Source: Candidatus Moranbacteria bacterium CG_4_8_14_3_um_filter_34_16
GTDB taxonomy: Bacteria > Patescibacteriota > Minisyncoccia > Moranbacterales > UBA2206
Reading direction: 5' to 3'
Assembly: GCA_002782345.1 (NCBI GenBank)
Contig: PFHO01000050.1
Span: forward strand, 1 to 14,145
DNA: 14,145 nt
Part shown: one piece after another, positions 6,931 through 14,145 of the stretch
Layout: every line of letters starts with the position of its first letter
Numbering within the stretch: the stretch's first letter is position 1
The notes under the pieces: generated by a model
What the model was told of the DNA's origin: nothing
Databases searched by the model: none
The model's input: only the letters and a program-made list of their open reading frames with translations
Position numbers and translations under genes: made by a program

Positions 6931-8433
6931 ATGCCAAAAAATCTTGTTCGCACAACTTTATGGATAACAATTTCGGAAATTATTTTCAATATTTCCGGAT
7001 TTTTTATCCATACCGTGATGGGAAGAATTCTCGGTCCAGCCGATTATGGTCGCTATGGGATTGTCGTTACGCTCACTACGATGGTCATTATCCTCGTTGG
7101 CAATGGAATTCCCACTGCTATGGCAAAATATCTAAGCGAAATTTTTGAAACCAAACCTCATTTGATTTCCATCATTAAAAAACAAGCTATTCTTTTGCAA
7201 AGCGTTATAGTCGGAACAATAACGATATTGTTTTTTATTTTTTCTCCGCTAATCGCCAAACTTTTGGGCGATGCGACTCTCACTCCTCTTTTTCGTCTTT
7301 CCACTTTGATTATTCCGTCTTTTGCGATGGCTTCTTTCTATTTTTCCTACTACACCGGACTTCATCAGTTCAATATTCAATCCATTCTCAAAGTTTTTCG
7401 TTCAATTTTTAAAATTATTTTTATTCTTTTATTCGCCTATTTTTGGAAACTTGAAGGCTCAATTTCCGGCTATATTGTAGCGCCTCTGACAATTTTTTTC
7501 ATCGCATTAGCGATTGATAAATTCAAAATTTCCAAACAATTAAAAAGAACGCCCAAATTTATCACCGAAATCAAACAGAAAGAAAATTTTGATTGGCGAC
7601 TTTTGATCAATTACGCTTGGCAAATTATCATCTTCTTTTTAGCTTATGAATTACTTATTAGTATAGATTTATATATGGTAAAAGCCATTTTAAAAAGTGA
7701 TTATTCCACCGGCATATATAACGCTTCTCTTACACTCGCCCGCATACCCTATTATATTTTTTATTCTCTCACCGTGATTCTTTTGCCGGTTATTTCCAAA
7801 ACCACATCGCAAAACAACCATACTCAAACCGCCAAAATCATCAACCAATCATTGCGCTTGATGTTGATCCTTCTTGTCCCAATGATTGTTTTAATGAGTG
7901 TTTTCGCGCAACCTCTTATTCGCCTTTTTTATTCTTCTCGCTATGAATCATCCGCTTTGCCTATGACTATTTTAGTTTTAGGCGTGGGTTTTCTTACAAT
8001 TTATTATGTTTTTTGTTTTGTGATGAGCGGAGCAAACAAAGTTAAAAAACCAATGCTAATTTCAATTTTTGGATTATTCTTAAATATTATTTTAAACTAT
8101 TTTCTTATTAAAAAATACGCGCTTGTCGGTTCATCCATTGCCACCTCTATCACTTCAATCGTAATCACTTTCATTATGCTTTATTATATTTGGAAAGATT
8201 TTGGAGTAAAAATATCTTTAAAATTCTTTTCTAAAATAATCATCGCTGGAACATTGATGTTGGGCGTTTCTCAACTTCTTCCATCACAAGAAAAATTCAC
8301 TTTTATTTTTTGGTCTTTTTTGCTTTTCATTTTCTACCTAGACATTCTTTATGTCTTGGGAGAAATCGGAAAGAAAGATATGCTTTATCTAAAAGAAAAT
8401 CTTTGGAGAGAAAAAAGTTTTCCCAAATTTTAA
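6931..8433 (+). CDS. Wzx/MATE-like polysaccharide (lipid-linked oligosaccharide) flippase
   Basis: 500-residue integral membrane protein of the MOP superfamily (polysaccharide_synt / MurJ-Wzx-like), which moves polyprenyl-diphosphate-linked sugars from the inner to the outer leaflet. About 12-14 hydrophobic segments fill the length. The family hallmark lies in the first helix pair: an amphipathic start followed by GRILGPADYGRYG (31-43). Two roughly repeated halves are visible, the second beginning near the WRLLINYAWQIIIFFL segment. The short C-terminus (LYLKENLWREKSF) is polar and cytoplasmic by the positive-inside rule. I chose the ATG at 6931; an in-frame TTG at 6910 would add seven residues. 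No ribosome binding site is visible. It follows the kinase on the same strand and converges on the glycosyltransferase array with a 14-bp gap. MurJ itself is less likely because of the glycan context, but the sequence alone does not exclude it. Confidence 0.88.
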   Translation: MPKNLVRTTLWITISEIIFNISGFFIHTVMGRILGPADYGRYGIVVTLTTMVIILVGNGIPTAMAKYLSEIFETKPHLISIIKKQAILLQSVIVGTITILFFIFSPLIAKLLGDATLTPLFRLSTLIIPSFAMASFYFSYYTGLHQFNIQSILKVFRSIFKIIFILLFAYFWKLEGSISGYIVAPLTIFFIALAIDKFKISKQLKRTPKFITEIKQKENFDWRLLINYAWQIIIFFLAYELLISIDLYMVKAILKSDYSTGIYNASLTLARIPYYIFYSLTVILLPVISKTTSQNNHTQTAKIINQSLRLMLILLVPMIVLMSVFAQPLIRLFYSSRYESSALPMTILVLGVGFLTIYYVFCFVMSGANKVKKPMLISIFGLFLNIILNYFLIKKYALVGSSIATSITSIVITFIMLYYIWKDFGVKISLKFFSKIIIAGTLMLGVSQLLPSQEKFTFIFWSFLLFIFYLDILYVLGEIGKKDMLYLKENLWREKSFPKF

Positions 8434-8447
8434 TTTTAAAAAAAAAT

Positions 8448-10058
8448 TTATTTAACTCTCAAAGCAAAAACTGAAAATTGGCGAAAAACTGAACATTTTT
8501 CAATATCATATTTTTTTGCTATTTCCCGCGAAAGTTTGCATTGGGCATCGGCACTTTTCAGATAAAACAATCTGTCTCCGTAATTTAATTTAATTTCTTT
8601 TCTTAATTGAATTATTTCCACATTTTCTTTTTCTGCTAAGAACTGCAACGAGCGAAGAGATTTAAAAAGATAACCGGCTTGCGCATCAACATAAACAGTT
8701 TTTTCGCTAGAATTTTTTGTCATAAAATCAACGACATATTTCCCCTCTCCCAGCGTTAGATAATCAAAATCTCCATTAATCTCTCTTCCTCCATACCTCA
8801 AATCTTTATAGGTATGAAATATTTTCCCCAAATTCAAAAATGAGACAACGGAAACAATCGTTATCACAAGCCACAAACCTTTTTTGAATTTTTTCTCAAA
8901 AAAATTCAACCATAATCCCAAGATTAAAAAAGGAACAAAGGATAACGGCAAAAAGAAACGCACTGAAAGTTCCGTAGCCCATGTTATATAGAAAAGAAAA
9001 GATAAGATTACATAACCGGACATAATTTGTAAAAAAATTTTCCTATTTCTATCGCTTTCTTTGATTGTTTTTTTAAATAAGAAAAAATATCCACCTAAAA
9101 AAAATATTAGTAGCGAAATAATAGATACAACGAAAAATATTTTTTCTTTAACAGTCATTCTTGTGCCATCCAGCTTTTTGAATGTTTTCCAATCATTGTC
9201 ATATCCACACCCATCTTCGTCTCCCAAAGAAGTAAGAATGTGATTGTTAGTTTTGGTGTGGCAAGAAAAATTCAAGAGCAAGTTATTCGCCCAGCTTTTA
9301 TTTCGCTTATTTTTATTGGTAATTCCCAATATAAATTGATATGAATTCGCTCCTTCACTTTTGATTTCACTGACAATTTGCGGGATATTCATAAAAATAA
9401 AAGTCCCTACAACGATGGCTATTACGCTTATTGAAACTATTTTTCTCTTAAAAAAAATAACCGCCCAAAAAAAAGAAAGGATTGGCAGAATTATCAAAAG
9501 CGAAGTGTGCAGTTGAATACAAATTCCCAAAGCTGTTCCCGTCAAAATCGCCCAAGCAATTTTCTTTTTCTGTGAAATTGCCAAATTATAAAGCGCGTAG
9601 ATAAAAAGCATCACAAAAAAAGGTGTGGAATTAGGGTTCCAGGCAAAACGGGAAAACTTGATCACAAAATATGAGGTTGCATACAACCACGTCAATGTCA
9701 ACGCAATTGGAATTTTGAAATAAATTTTTGCCAGAAGAAAAAACAAACCAATTGACAAAATTGAAAAAAATAAATCGGGATAGGCTACTTTTTCCGGCTC
9801 CGCGCCAAATATTTTCGTGCTTAGATATTGAAAATAATAGAACGCCGGACCAAGTTTGAAATTTGTTCCACCCGCTTCGGGACCAAGTTCCGGAAATCTA
9901 TTATGCTCACTTAAATTTTTCATCAATAAAACATCGCGCGACTGATCCATATTAAATCTGAGCCAATCAGAAAAATGATACGCGCGCAAAAATATGCCAA
10001 TTGTCAAAATTAATCCCAAAATTATCCAAATTTTATTTTTTATGATTTTTTCCGGCAT
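8448..10058 (-). CDS. GT-C membrane glycosyltransferase, PMT/ArnT-like (array copy 1)
   Basis: 536 residues, multi-spanning. Proteins of this class use polyprenyl-phosphate sugars and act on the outer face of the membrane. An N-terminal TM (about 9-25) leads to RAYHFSDWLRF and the first external loop with MDQSRD (37-42), in the place where GT-C enzymes carry their catalytic acidic residue. Then come GPEAGGTNFKLGPAFYY (59-75), FSRFAWNPNS (135-144) and IQLHT (181-185), with about 10-11 TM segments in all. Residues after about 415 form a soluble C-terminal domain. An external loop has Cys266 and Cys284, a possible disulfide. The protein ends in a plain RVK without the FWKDxF tail of copies 2 and 3. 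The start at 10058 is preceded by TAAGGAT, the nearest thing to a Shine-Dalgarno in the window but very close to the ATG. Acceptor and sugar are unknown. Confidence 0.85.
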   Translation of the reverse strand: MPEKIIKNKIWIILGLILTIGIFLRAYHFSDWLRFNMDQSRDVLLMKNLSEHNRFPELGPEAGGTNFKLGPAFYYFQYLSTKIFGAEPEKVAYPDLFFSILSIGLFFLLAKIYFKIPIALTLTWLYATSYFVIKFSRFAWNPNSTPFFVMLFIYALYNLAISQKKKIAWAILTGTALGICIQLHTSLLIILPILSFFWAVIFFKRKIVSISVIAIVVGTFIFMNIPQIVSEIKSEGANSYQFILGITNKNKRNKSWANNLLLNFSCHTKTNNHILTSLGDEDGCGYDNDWKTFKKLDGTRMTVKEKIFFVVSIISLLIFFLGGYFFLFKKTIKESDRNRKIFLQIMSGYVILSFLFYITWATELSVRFFLPLSFVPFLILGLWLNFFEKKFKKGLWLVITIVSVVSFLNLGKIFHTYKDLRYGGREINGDFDYLTLGEGKYVVDFMTKNSSEKTVYVDAQAGYLFKSLRSLQFLAEKENVEIIQLRKEIKLNYGDRLFYLKSADAQCKLSREIAKKYDIEKCSVFRQFSVFALRVK

Positions 10059-10107
10059 ATCCTTACTATTTTTTTAAACTTTATCAACTTTTAACTTTAT
10101 AAAATTT

Positions 10108-10236
10108 TCACTCTTCAAACAAATCCTTCCAAAAAATCCTACCCTTTCTTTTGGGAATCAGCCATGAGTTATCTTCGCTCTCATCAATTGAAATATTATC
10201 ATCCGAATCTTTTTCAAGATCACTGTCTTTTTTTTC
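10108..10236 (-). pseudogene. In-frame 42-codon continuation of glycosyltransferase copy 2 beyond its TAA
   Basis: Directly after the TAA that ends copy 2 (10237-10239), the same frame stays open for 42 codons to TGA at 10108-10110. It reads as an acidic segment (EKKDSDLEKDSDD, IDESEDNS) followed by a basic one and RIFWKDLFEE. RIFWKDLF (10140-10117) matches RLFWKDVF in the tail of copy 3 (12008-11985), with different codons at several positions, so the match is at protein level. The stretch has no start codon or binding site of its own. It is best seen as the severed C-terminal tail of copy 2, or a tail made by readthrough of TAA or by slippage on the two A-runs flanking the stop. Confidence 0.7.
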
Positions 10237-11877
10237 TTATCCTCTATCTTTTTTTCTAAATGGATTTTCTATTTTACCTTTGTTATCTATCATTTGCGGA
10301 ATTATCTCAAAATGAACAACGCCGATATCGCCAAAATTTTTTTCACTTATCTTTTTCACTTCTTGCTTTTCATCAAAATAACCAGAAGAATAATTTTTTG
10401 TAAAATACATCAGATAATAACAGTCCTCAGGATAATATTCCAAGAATCCAAGCTTTATGCTGTATTCTCTTTTTTCTCCGACATTTTCCAGCGAATAGCT
10501 GATCAAATCGCGATAACTTTTTTTGAGAGGAATAATTAATATTTTTTTGTTTTCTCCTTTGCAATCTTCTTGCATATATTCAGCGGTTTTTTTTAGGTGC
10601 CACCAGTCTTCGCCTTCTACTGATTTTAGCAATCCGGATTTTCTCGGATGAGAAATTCTAACCTGCGAATCACCAAGCTCGCCAAACCAAGTTTTGATAC
10701 TATACACGTTAAGGGCTATCGGCAAAAACAATAGTGGCAAAGTTATGAAAGATTTATATCTAAGTTTAACTTTATTTGCAAACAAAACTACAAACCCCCA
10801 AAAGATAAATGGCAAGGGCAAAATTGGCAAAAAATGTCTTGGCTGAACTTTTGAGCCAAGAGGAAAATAGACAATCGCATAAGAAAAAAACCACGCAAAA
10901 ATTGTGGCCACGAATATTTTTTTTCTTGTATCCGTTTCTTTTTTAAAAAGCAAACTTCCACCAATCAATCCAGCAAGTATAAAATATAAAAATAATTTGT
11001 ATATTTTTTTATCTGCATCAACTACCCCTGACCAAATAATTGCGAAATATTTGGAAAAATTAAAAGCGGTTTTTTTCGCAAGCTCAAAAATTTCAGCATC
11101 AGAACTTTTGCTTTTGAAAGAAACCAAAAAATTTATCCCGTTATTTCCACCGACTTGCATATCGCTTAGTATCACTGGGACATAAAATAAGACAAGGATA
11201 AAAACAACAATAGGAATGTATTTGAAAAAATTTCCAACAGATTTTTTAGCAATCATTTTGTGAGATAAAAGTATAATTAGTGTGGCAATCGGAAAGCTAA
11301 AAAGACAAACAAAATGAAGTTGACTGGCAATGGCATAAGAAATGCCCGCAACTATTGTCCAGCAAATAATTTTTCGCTTATCCGAAGCATCAAAAAATTT
11401 TAATAAAGCATAAAAGAAAAGCAAATTGAAAAAAGGCAAAGAATTGGGATTCCACACAAAACGAGAATATTGAACCGCAAAAAAACAAACTGCATATGAA
11501 GCTGTGCTTATCAATGCCCAATTTTTGGAAAAAAATTCTTTAAGGAAAAAATAGAAAAGCGGAATTGTGAGAATTGAAAAAAATAAATCTGGCAAAGCAG
11601 CTTTCCAAGGCTCATCCATTCCAAAAATTTTTCCAGAAAGATATAGAAAATAATAAAAAACAGGTCCCAAGCGCAAAAATGTGCCTCCCGCTTTTGGTCC
11701 CAGAAGTGGAAGCCAACCTGGACCATTTTCAACTGCATGATTTATCAATTTTAAATCTCTTGATTGATCCGATTGAAAAAACAACCAATCGGAAAAATGA
11801 TAGATGCGCAAAAAAATCCCGACTGTGATAATCGCGATTAAAATAACAATAGTTTTATTTTTTTTAATTTTTTCCAT
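10237..11877 (-). CDS. GT-C membrane glycosyltransferase, PMT/ArnT-like (array copy 2, stop before conserved tail)
   Basis: 546 residues and clearly paralogous to its neighbours. The start is N-terminal TM 9-25, RIYHFSDWLFF and external-loop SDQSRD (36-41), followed by GPKAGGTFLRLGPVFYY (60-76), YSRFVWNPNS (137-146) and SQLHF (185-189). A QPRHFLPILPLPFIFWG segment then runs into the last TM segments, and a soluble C-terminal domain ends in VVHFEIIPQ. As a polyprenyl-phosphate-sugar dependent transferase it would act outside the membrane; donor and acceptor are unknown. The two-cysteine loop of copies 1 and 3 is missing. The ATG at 11877 is well supported by alignment with the other copies. 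The reading frame ends at TAA with KKDRG, but 42 further in-frame codons carry the FWKDLF tail; the restored length (589) would match copy 3 (597). The enzyme core is complete, so activity is likely with or without the tail. Confidence 0.85.
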   Translation of the reverse strand: MEKIKKNKTIVILIAIITVGIFLRIYHFSDWLFFQSDQSRDLKLINHAVENGPGWLPLLGPKAGGTFLRLGPVFYYFLYLSGKIFGMDEPWKAALPDLFFSILTIPLFYFFLKEFFSKNWALISTASYAVCFFAVQYSRFVWNPNSLPFFNLLFFYALLKFFDASDKRKIICWTIVAGISYAIASQLHFVCLFSFPIATLIILLSHKMIAKKSVGNFFKYIPIVVFILVLFYVPVILSDMQVGGNNGINFLVSFKSKSSDAEIFELAKKTAFNFSKYFAIIWSGVVDADKKIYKLFLYFILAGLIGGSLLFKKETDTRKKIFVATIFAWFFSYAIVYFPLGSKVQPRHFLPILPLPFIFWGFVVLFANKVKLRYKSFITLPLLFLPIALNVYSIKTWFGELGDSQVRISHPRKSGLLKSVEGEDWWHLKKTAEYMQEDCKGENKKILIIPLKKSYRDLISYSLENVGEKREYSIKLGFLEYYPEDCYYLMYFTKNYSSGYFDEKQEVKKISEKNFGDIGVVHFEIIPQMIDNKGKIENPFRKKDRG

Positions 11878-11918
11878 TATCTATCTTTGATAAATTTTCT
11901 AACTTTATTGTAAAATTT

Positions 11919-13712
11919 CTATTCATTCATATTTATATCACTGGTTAATTCCTCGTCTTCTTTAATAGTTTGTTTTTTTATCCCAAAAACATCTTTCCAG
12001 AAAAGCCGGTCGGTTTTGGAATATTTCTTGTTAAATCTGAAATTTTTGGAAATATTTCTCCCTGGAAAATTTATCTCATAAACTGAGATTTGACCGCAAT
12101 TTTGAAAAGACAAAATTTCAACCGGCACTGCATATTTTTTTTCCAAGGCTTTTTTGGGTTCCGTATCGGAAGGAATAATTGCAAAATACTGGGCATTAGG
12201 ATTTTCATTCAAACTCAAAGTCGCATAAACGAAAGCAGGGTCTTTCTTTTGCGTCAAAATATATTTTATCGGATTTATATGCTCCGGTTTCACATAATAA
12301 TAAACATCCTTGCCTATTTTTCTTTTTTCATAAATAAAATCAGATGCCTTTTGTAATTCGCCCAATGTCACGCCATCTTTTGTTTTCAAAATTAATGTGC
12401 GGTTTATTTCTACATTCTTGACTTGAGACTGTTTCATTTCCGAAAACCACGCCATTGTTCCATACGCATTCAAGCCAAATATAATGATTGCGACTGCCGA
12501 AATGAAATACACTGCCTTTTTCGGCCATCTTTCTTGAAAAAAATCAAATACTAATCCGCTAAGCAAAAATGGCACAGCAAAAACTAAAATGAAAAATCTT
12601 GGACGAAGCTGAAAAGAAACTGGAAAAGTAAAAATAAAAAACACACCAATCCACAAAAACAACAACGCCAAAAAATTTCTCCTCCCGATGTTTTTTTCTT
12701 TTTTCAAAGCTCGTCCAGCCAAAATCAAACCAGCAAGAATAAGAATGATTGAAAAAATTGAAGGTAATGCACTTTTCACACTATCAAACGGCTCGCCTTC
12801 TCCACAAAAAGAAGTAGTGATGAGACAATAATATTTAGCATTCTCAGAAAAATTCTTGGATAATTTTTCGCCAAATGTTTTTTCTTTGGCTTTGGAAAAA
12901 AGAGCGGTTATAAAATTTTTTGAATTTTCTCCTTTTTTCATCACATCGCTTATGATCACAGGAGAATAAATCAAAGTGAAAACAGAAACAAAAACAAAAG
13001 AATAAACGGCTATTTTTCGCAAAATATTTTTTGCAAATATATCCTTGATTTTTTGCAACTGCCAAACCTGACTATGAAACAGAATCAGACAACCGGAAAT
13101 GGCTGTAAGCACAAAAAAACCAAAAAAATGCAACTGCGATCCAATAGAAATTCCCAGCGCCCAAACAATTAGCCAACCTATTTTTCTTTTGAAATTTTTC
13201 TCACTCAAAAATTTCAAAAGTCCAAAAAAAGTTAGCAGAGCAAAAAATTGCAATGAATTAGGATTCCATGCAAACCGAGAATATTGAATCACGATAAAAG
13301 AAAACGCATACATCGCCGAAATGAGAAGCGAAATATTTTTGGAGAAATAAATCCGCGCAAAAAAATAAAGCAAAATTATCGCCAGAATAGAAAACAATAA
13401 ATCCGGATAAGCGAAAATTTCCGGCGCCGTAGAATTAAAAACAACACCAGAAAGATATTGAAAATAATAATAAGCCGGACCAAGTCGCAAAAAACCTTTG
13501 CCTACATCAGTCGCGCCGGCTCTTGGTCCCAAAAGCGGAAGCATCATTGGTCCATCGTTTATAGCATAGCTTATGAGCTGCGCGTCGCGCGATTGATCCA
13601 TTTTGAAATACAGCCAATCAGAAAAATTATAAAAACGAAAGACAAAAGCGCCAATGACTATTGCCAGCATAATAGCCGTAACTGTATATTTTTTATTTAA
13701 TATGGTTTTCAT
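11919..13712 (-). CDS. GT-C membrane glycosyltransferase, PMT/ArnT-like (array copy 3)
   Basis: 597 residues, the longest complete copy. Order of features: N-terminal TM (about 10-27), RFYNFSDWLYF, KMDQSRD (37-43), a slightly expanded GPRAGATDVGKGFLRLGPAYYY loop (62-83), YSRFAWNPNS (144-153), SQLHF (192-196), and an external loop with Cys296 and Cys303. LRPRFFILVFAVPFLLSG then leads into the last TM helices and a soluble C-terminal domain. The C-terminus extends past the domain with RLFWKDVF and a short acidic end (KEDEELTSD). The conserved external-loop acid/arginine motif suggests the same catalytic scheme as copies 1 and 2, while the variable C-terminal domain may set the acceptor or donor. 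The start at 13712 aligns with the other copies; upstream there is only AT-rich sequence and no binding site. It lies 41 bp before copy 2 and 44 bp after the partial copy 4, so all are probably one transcript. Confidence 0.86.
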   Translation of the reverse strand: MKTILNKKYTVTAIMLAIVIGAFVFRFYNFSDWLYFKMDQSRDAQLISYAINDGPMMLPLLGPRAGATDVGKGFLRLGPAYYYFQYLSGVVFNSTAPEIFAYPDLLFSILAIILLYFFARIYFSKNISLLISAMYAFSFIVIQYSRFAWNPNSLQFFALLTFFGLLKFLSEKNFKRKIGWLIVWALGISIGSQLHFFGFFVLTAISGCLILFHSQVWQLQKIKDIFAKNILRKIAVYSFVFVSVFTLIYSPVIISDVMKKGENSKNFITALFSKAKEKTFGEKLSKNFSENAKYYCLITTSFCGEGEPFDSVKSALPSIFSIILILAGLILAGRALKKEKNIGRRNFLALLFLWIGVFFIFTFPVSFQLRPRFFILVFAVPFLLSGLVFDFFQERWPKKAVYFISAVAIIIFGLNAYGTMAWFSEMKQSQVKNVEINRTLILKTKDGVTLGELQKASDFIYEKRKIGKDVYYYVKPEHINPIKYILTQKKDPAFVYATLSLNENPNAQYFAIIPSDTEPKKALEKKYAVPVEILSFQNCGQISVYEINFPGRNISKNFRFNKKYSKTDRLFWKDVFGIKKQTIKEDEELTSDINMNE

Positions 13713-13756
13713 TATTATTATTTTAATTTAAGTTAAAAATCATAATTTGGCAAAAA

Positions 13757-14145
13757 TTATTTGGGAGCATTTTTCATTTTTAAAATTGTAACATCATAAA
13801 TCCGATGATTTTTTTCTATTTCACCATATTTTTTATAAACCATACCGGGATAAAATTCTTCTGATGATTCATTCACCACAACAAATATTGGCAAATTATT
13901 ATCCAATTTTACATATTTGTTCGGTGTAATAATTTCAATCTTTGAATCAGCCAAGAAATATGAAATTCGATTGGCAAAACGATCCAAATAAATACCTTGA
14001 CCGTCTATTTGAATTTTTTTGCGCGAACCGACTTCAGAAATTATATATTCAGCAATTTCTTTGGTTTGATTCATCGTCCCATCAATCATATTTCCGGGAA
14101 TATTGCGACTATAATTGCGAAAAATCAATAAACAAAAAAACAAAT
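13757..14145 (-). CDS. C-terminal fragment of a probable fourth paralogous membrane glycosyltransferase (partial)
   Basis: The frame is open from the window's right edge, so the gene continues beyond 14145; about 129 residues are visible. It starts with the end of a hydrophobic helix (FFCLLIF) followed by RNYSRNIPGN. A soluble domain of about 110 residues then ends in IYDVTILKMKN and TAA. The layout matches the C-terminal domain of copy 1: an amphipathic helix (TKEIAEYIISEV), a short strand and GQGIYLDRFANRISYFLA, comparable to AQAGYLFKSLRSLQFLA of copy 1. It has no FWKDxF tail. Assignment to the GT-C family rests on this resemblance and the tandem position, since the catalytic half lies outside the window. 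Confidence 0.6.
   Translation of the reverse strand, partial: LFFCLLIFRNYSRNIPGNMIDGTMNQTKEIAEYIISEVGSRKKIQIDGQGIYLDRFANRISYFLADSKIEIITPNKYVKLDNNLPIFVVVNESSEEFYPGMVYKKYGEIEKNHRIYDVTILKMKNAPK

Noticed and set aside
8434..8447. Bidirectional terminator between the convergent flippase and glycosyltransferase genes
   Set aside because: The 14-bp gap and flanking bases are nearly pure A/T runs without a stable stem; termination may occur there but the sequence does not show it.
1484..10110. Alternative genetic code with UGA as glycine, known in some Patescibacteria (Gracilibacteria, Absconditabacteria)
   Set aside because: All genes have full-length frames without internal TGA, and TGA ends the ATPase frame and the copy-2 tail at sensible points.
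1..14145. CRISPR arrays, tRNA/rRNA genes, insertion sequences, attachment sites
   Set aside because: No regularly spaced repeats, cloverleaf-like or rRNA-like segments, transposase motifs or terminal repeats were seen on either strand.

Overview
The window reads as a bacterial chromosome fragment that is strongly AT-rich (about one third G+C by eye), uses the standard stop codons, has tightly packed genes and shows almost no Shine-Dalgarno sequences. A murB/murC set lies next to a short hibernation factor and a run of large paralogous membrane glycosyltransferases. That combination, with the base composition, is what I would expect from a Patescibacteria (Candidate Phyla Radiation) genome. 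This assignment is inference from style and gene content: the window has no rRNA or universal marker, and other AT-rich bacteria are not excluded.

Left part (1-5778, all minus strand). Read in the direction of transcription the order is murC, a P2-type cation-pumping ATPase, murB and hpf. MurB makes UDP-MurNAc and MurC adds its first amino acid, so this is a peptidoglycan-precursor block with an ion pump placed between two genes that are usually neighbours. The ATPase and murB are 11 bp apart and murB and hpf 33 bp apart, which suggests co-transcription. A 173-bp gap with an inverted repeat separates murC from the ATPase. At the extreme left edge a further minus-strand gene may begin.

Middle (5779-8433). 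A divergent intergenic region of about 310 bp carries a 9-bp perfect inverted repeat around a -10-like sequence. It leads into two plus-strand genes: a thymidylate-kinase-like P-loop kinase and a Wzx/MATE-type lipid-linked glycan flippase.

Right part (8448-14145, all minus strand, convergent with the flippase). Three complete paralogous GT-C membrane glycosyltransferases (PMT/ArnT-like) and the C-terminal end of a probable fourth stand in tandem. They share DQSRD, AGxT...LGPxxYY, SRFxWNPNS and QLH motifs. With the flippase they look like a surface-glycan or protein-glycosylation locus: the flippase would move a polyprenyl-linked sugar outward and the GT-C enzymes would transfer sugars from polyprenyl carriers outside the membrane.

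The most notable observation is in the second complete GT. Its reading frame stops at TAA (10237-10239), yet the same frame continues for 42 sensible codons to a TGA. That stretch ends in RIFWKDLF, matching RLFWKDVF in the tail of the third paralog. With the tail the two proteins would be 589 and 597 residues. So either the gene has a recent nonsense change or the tail is made by readthrough or slippage.
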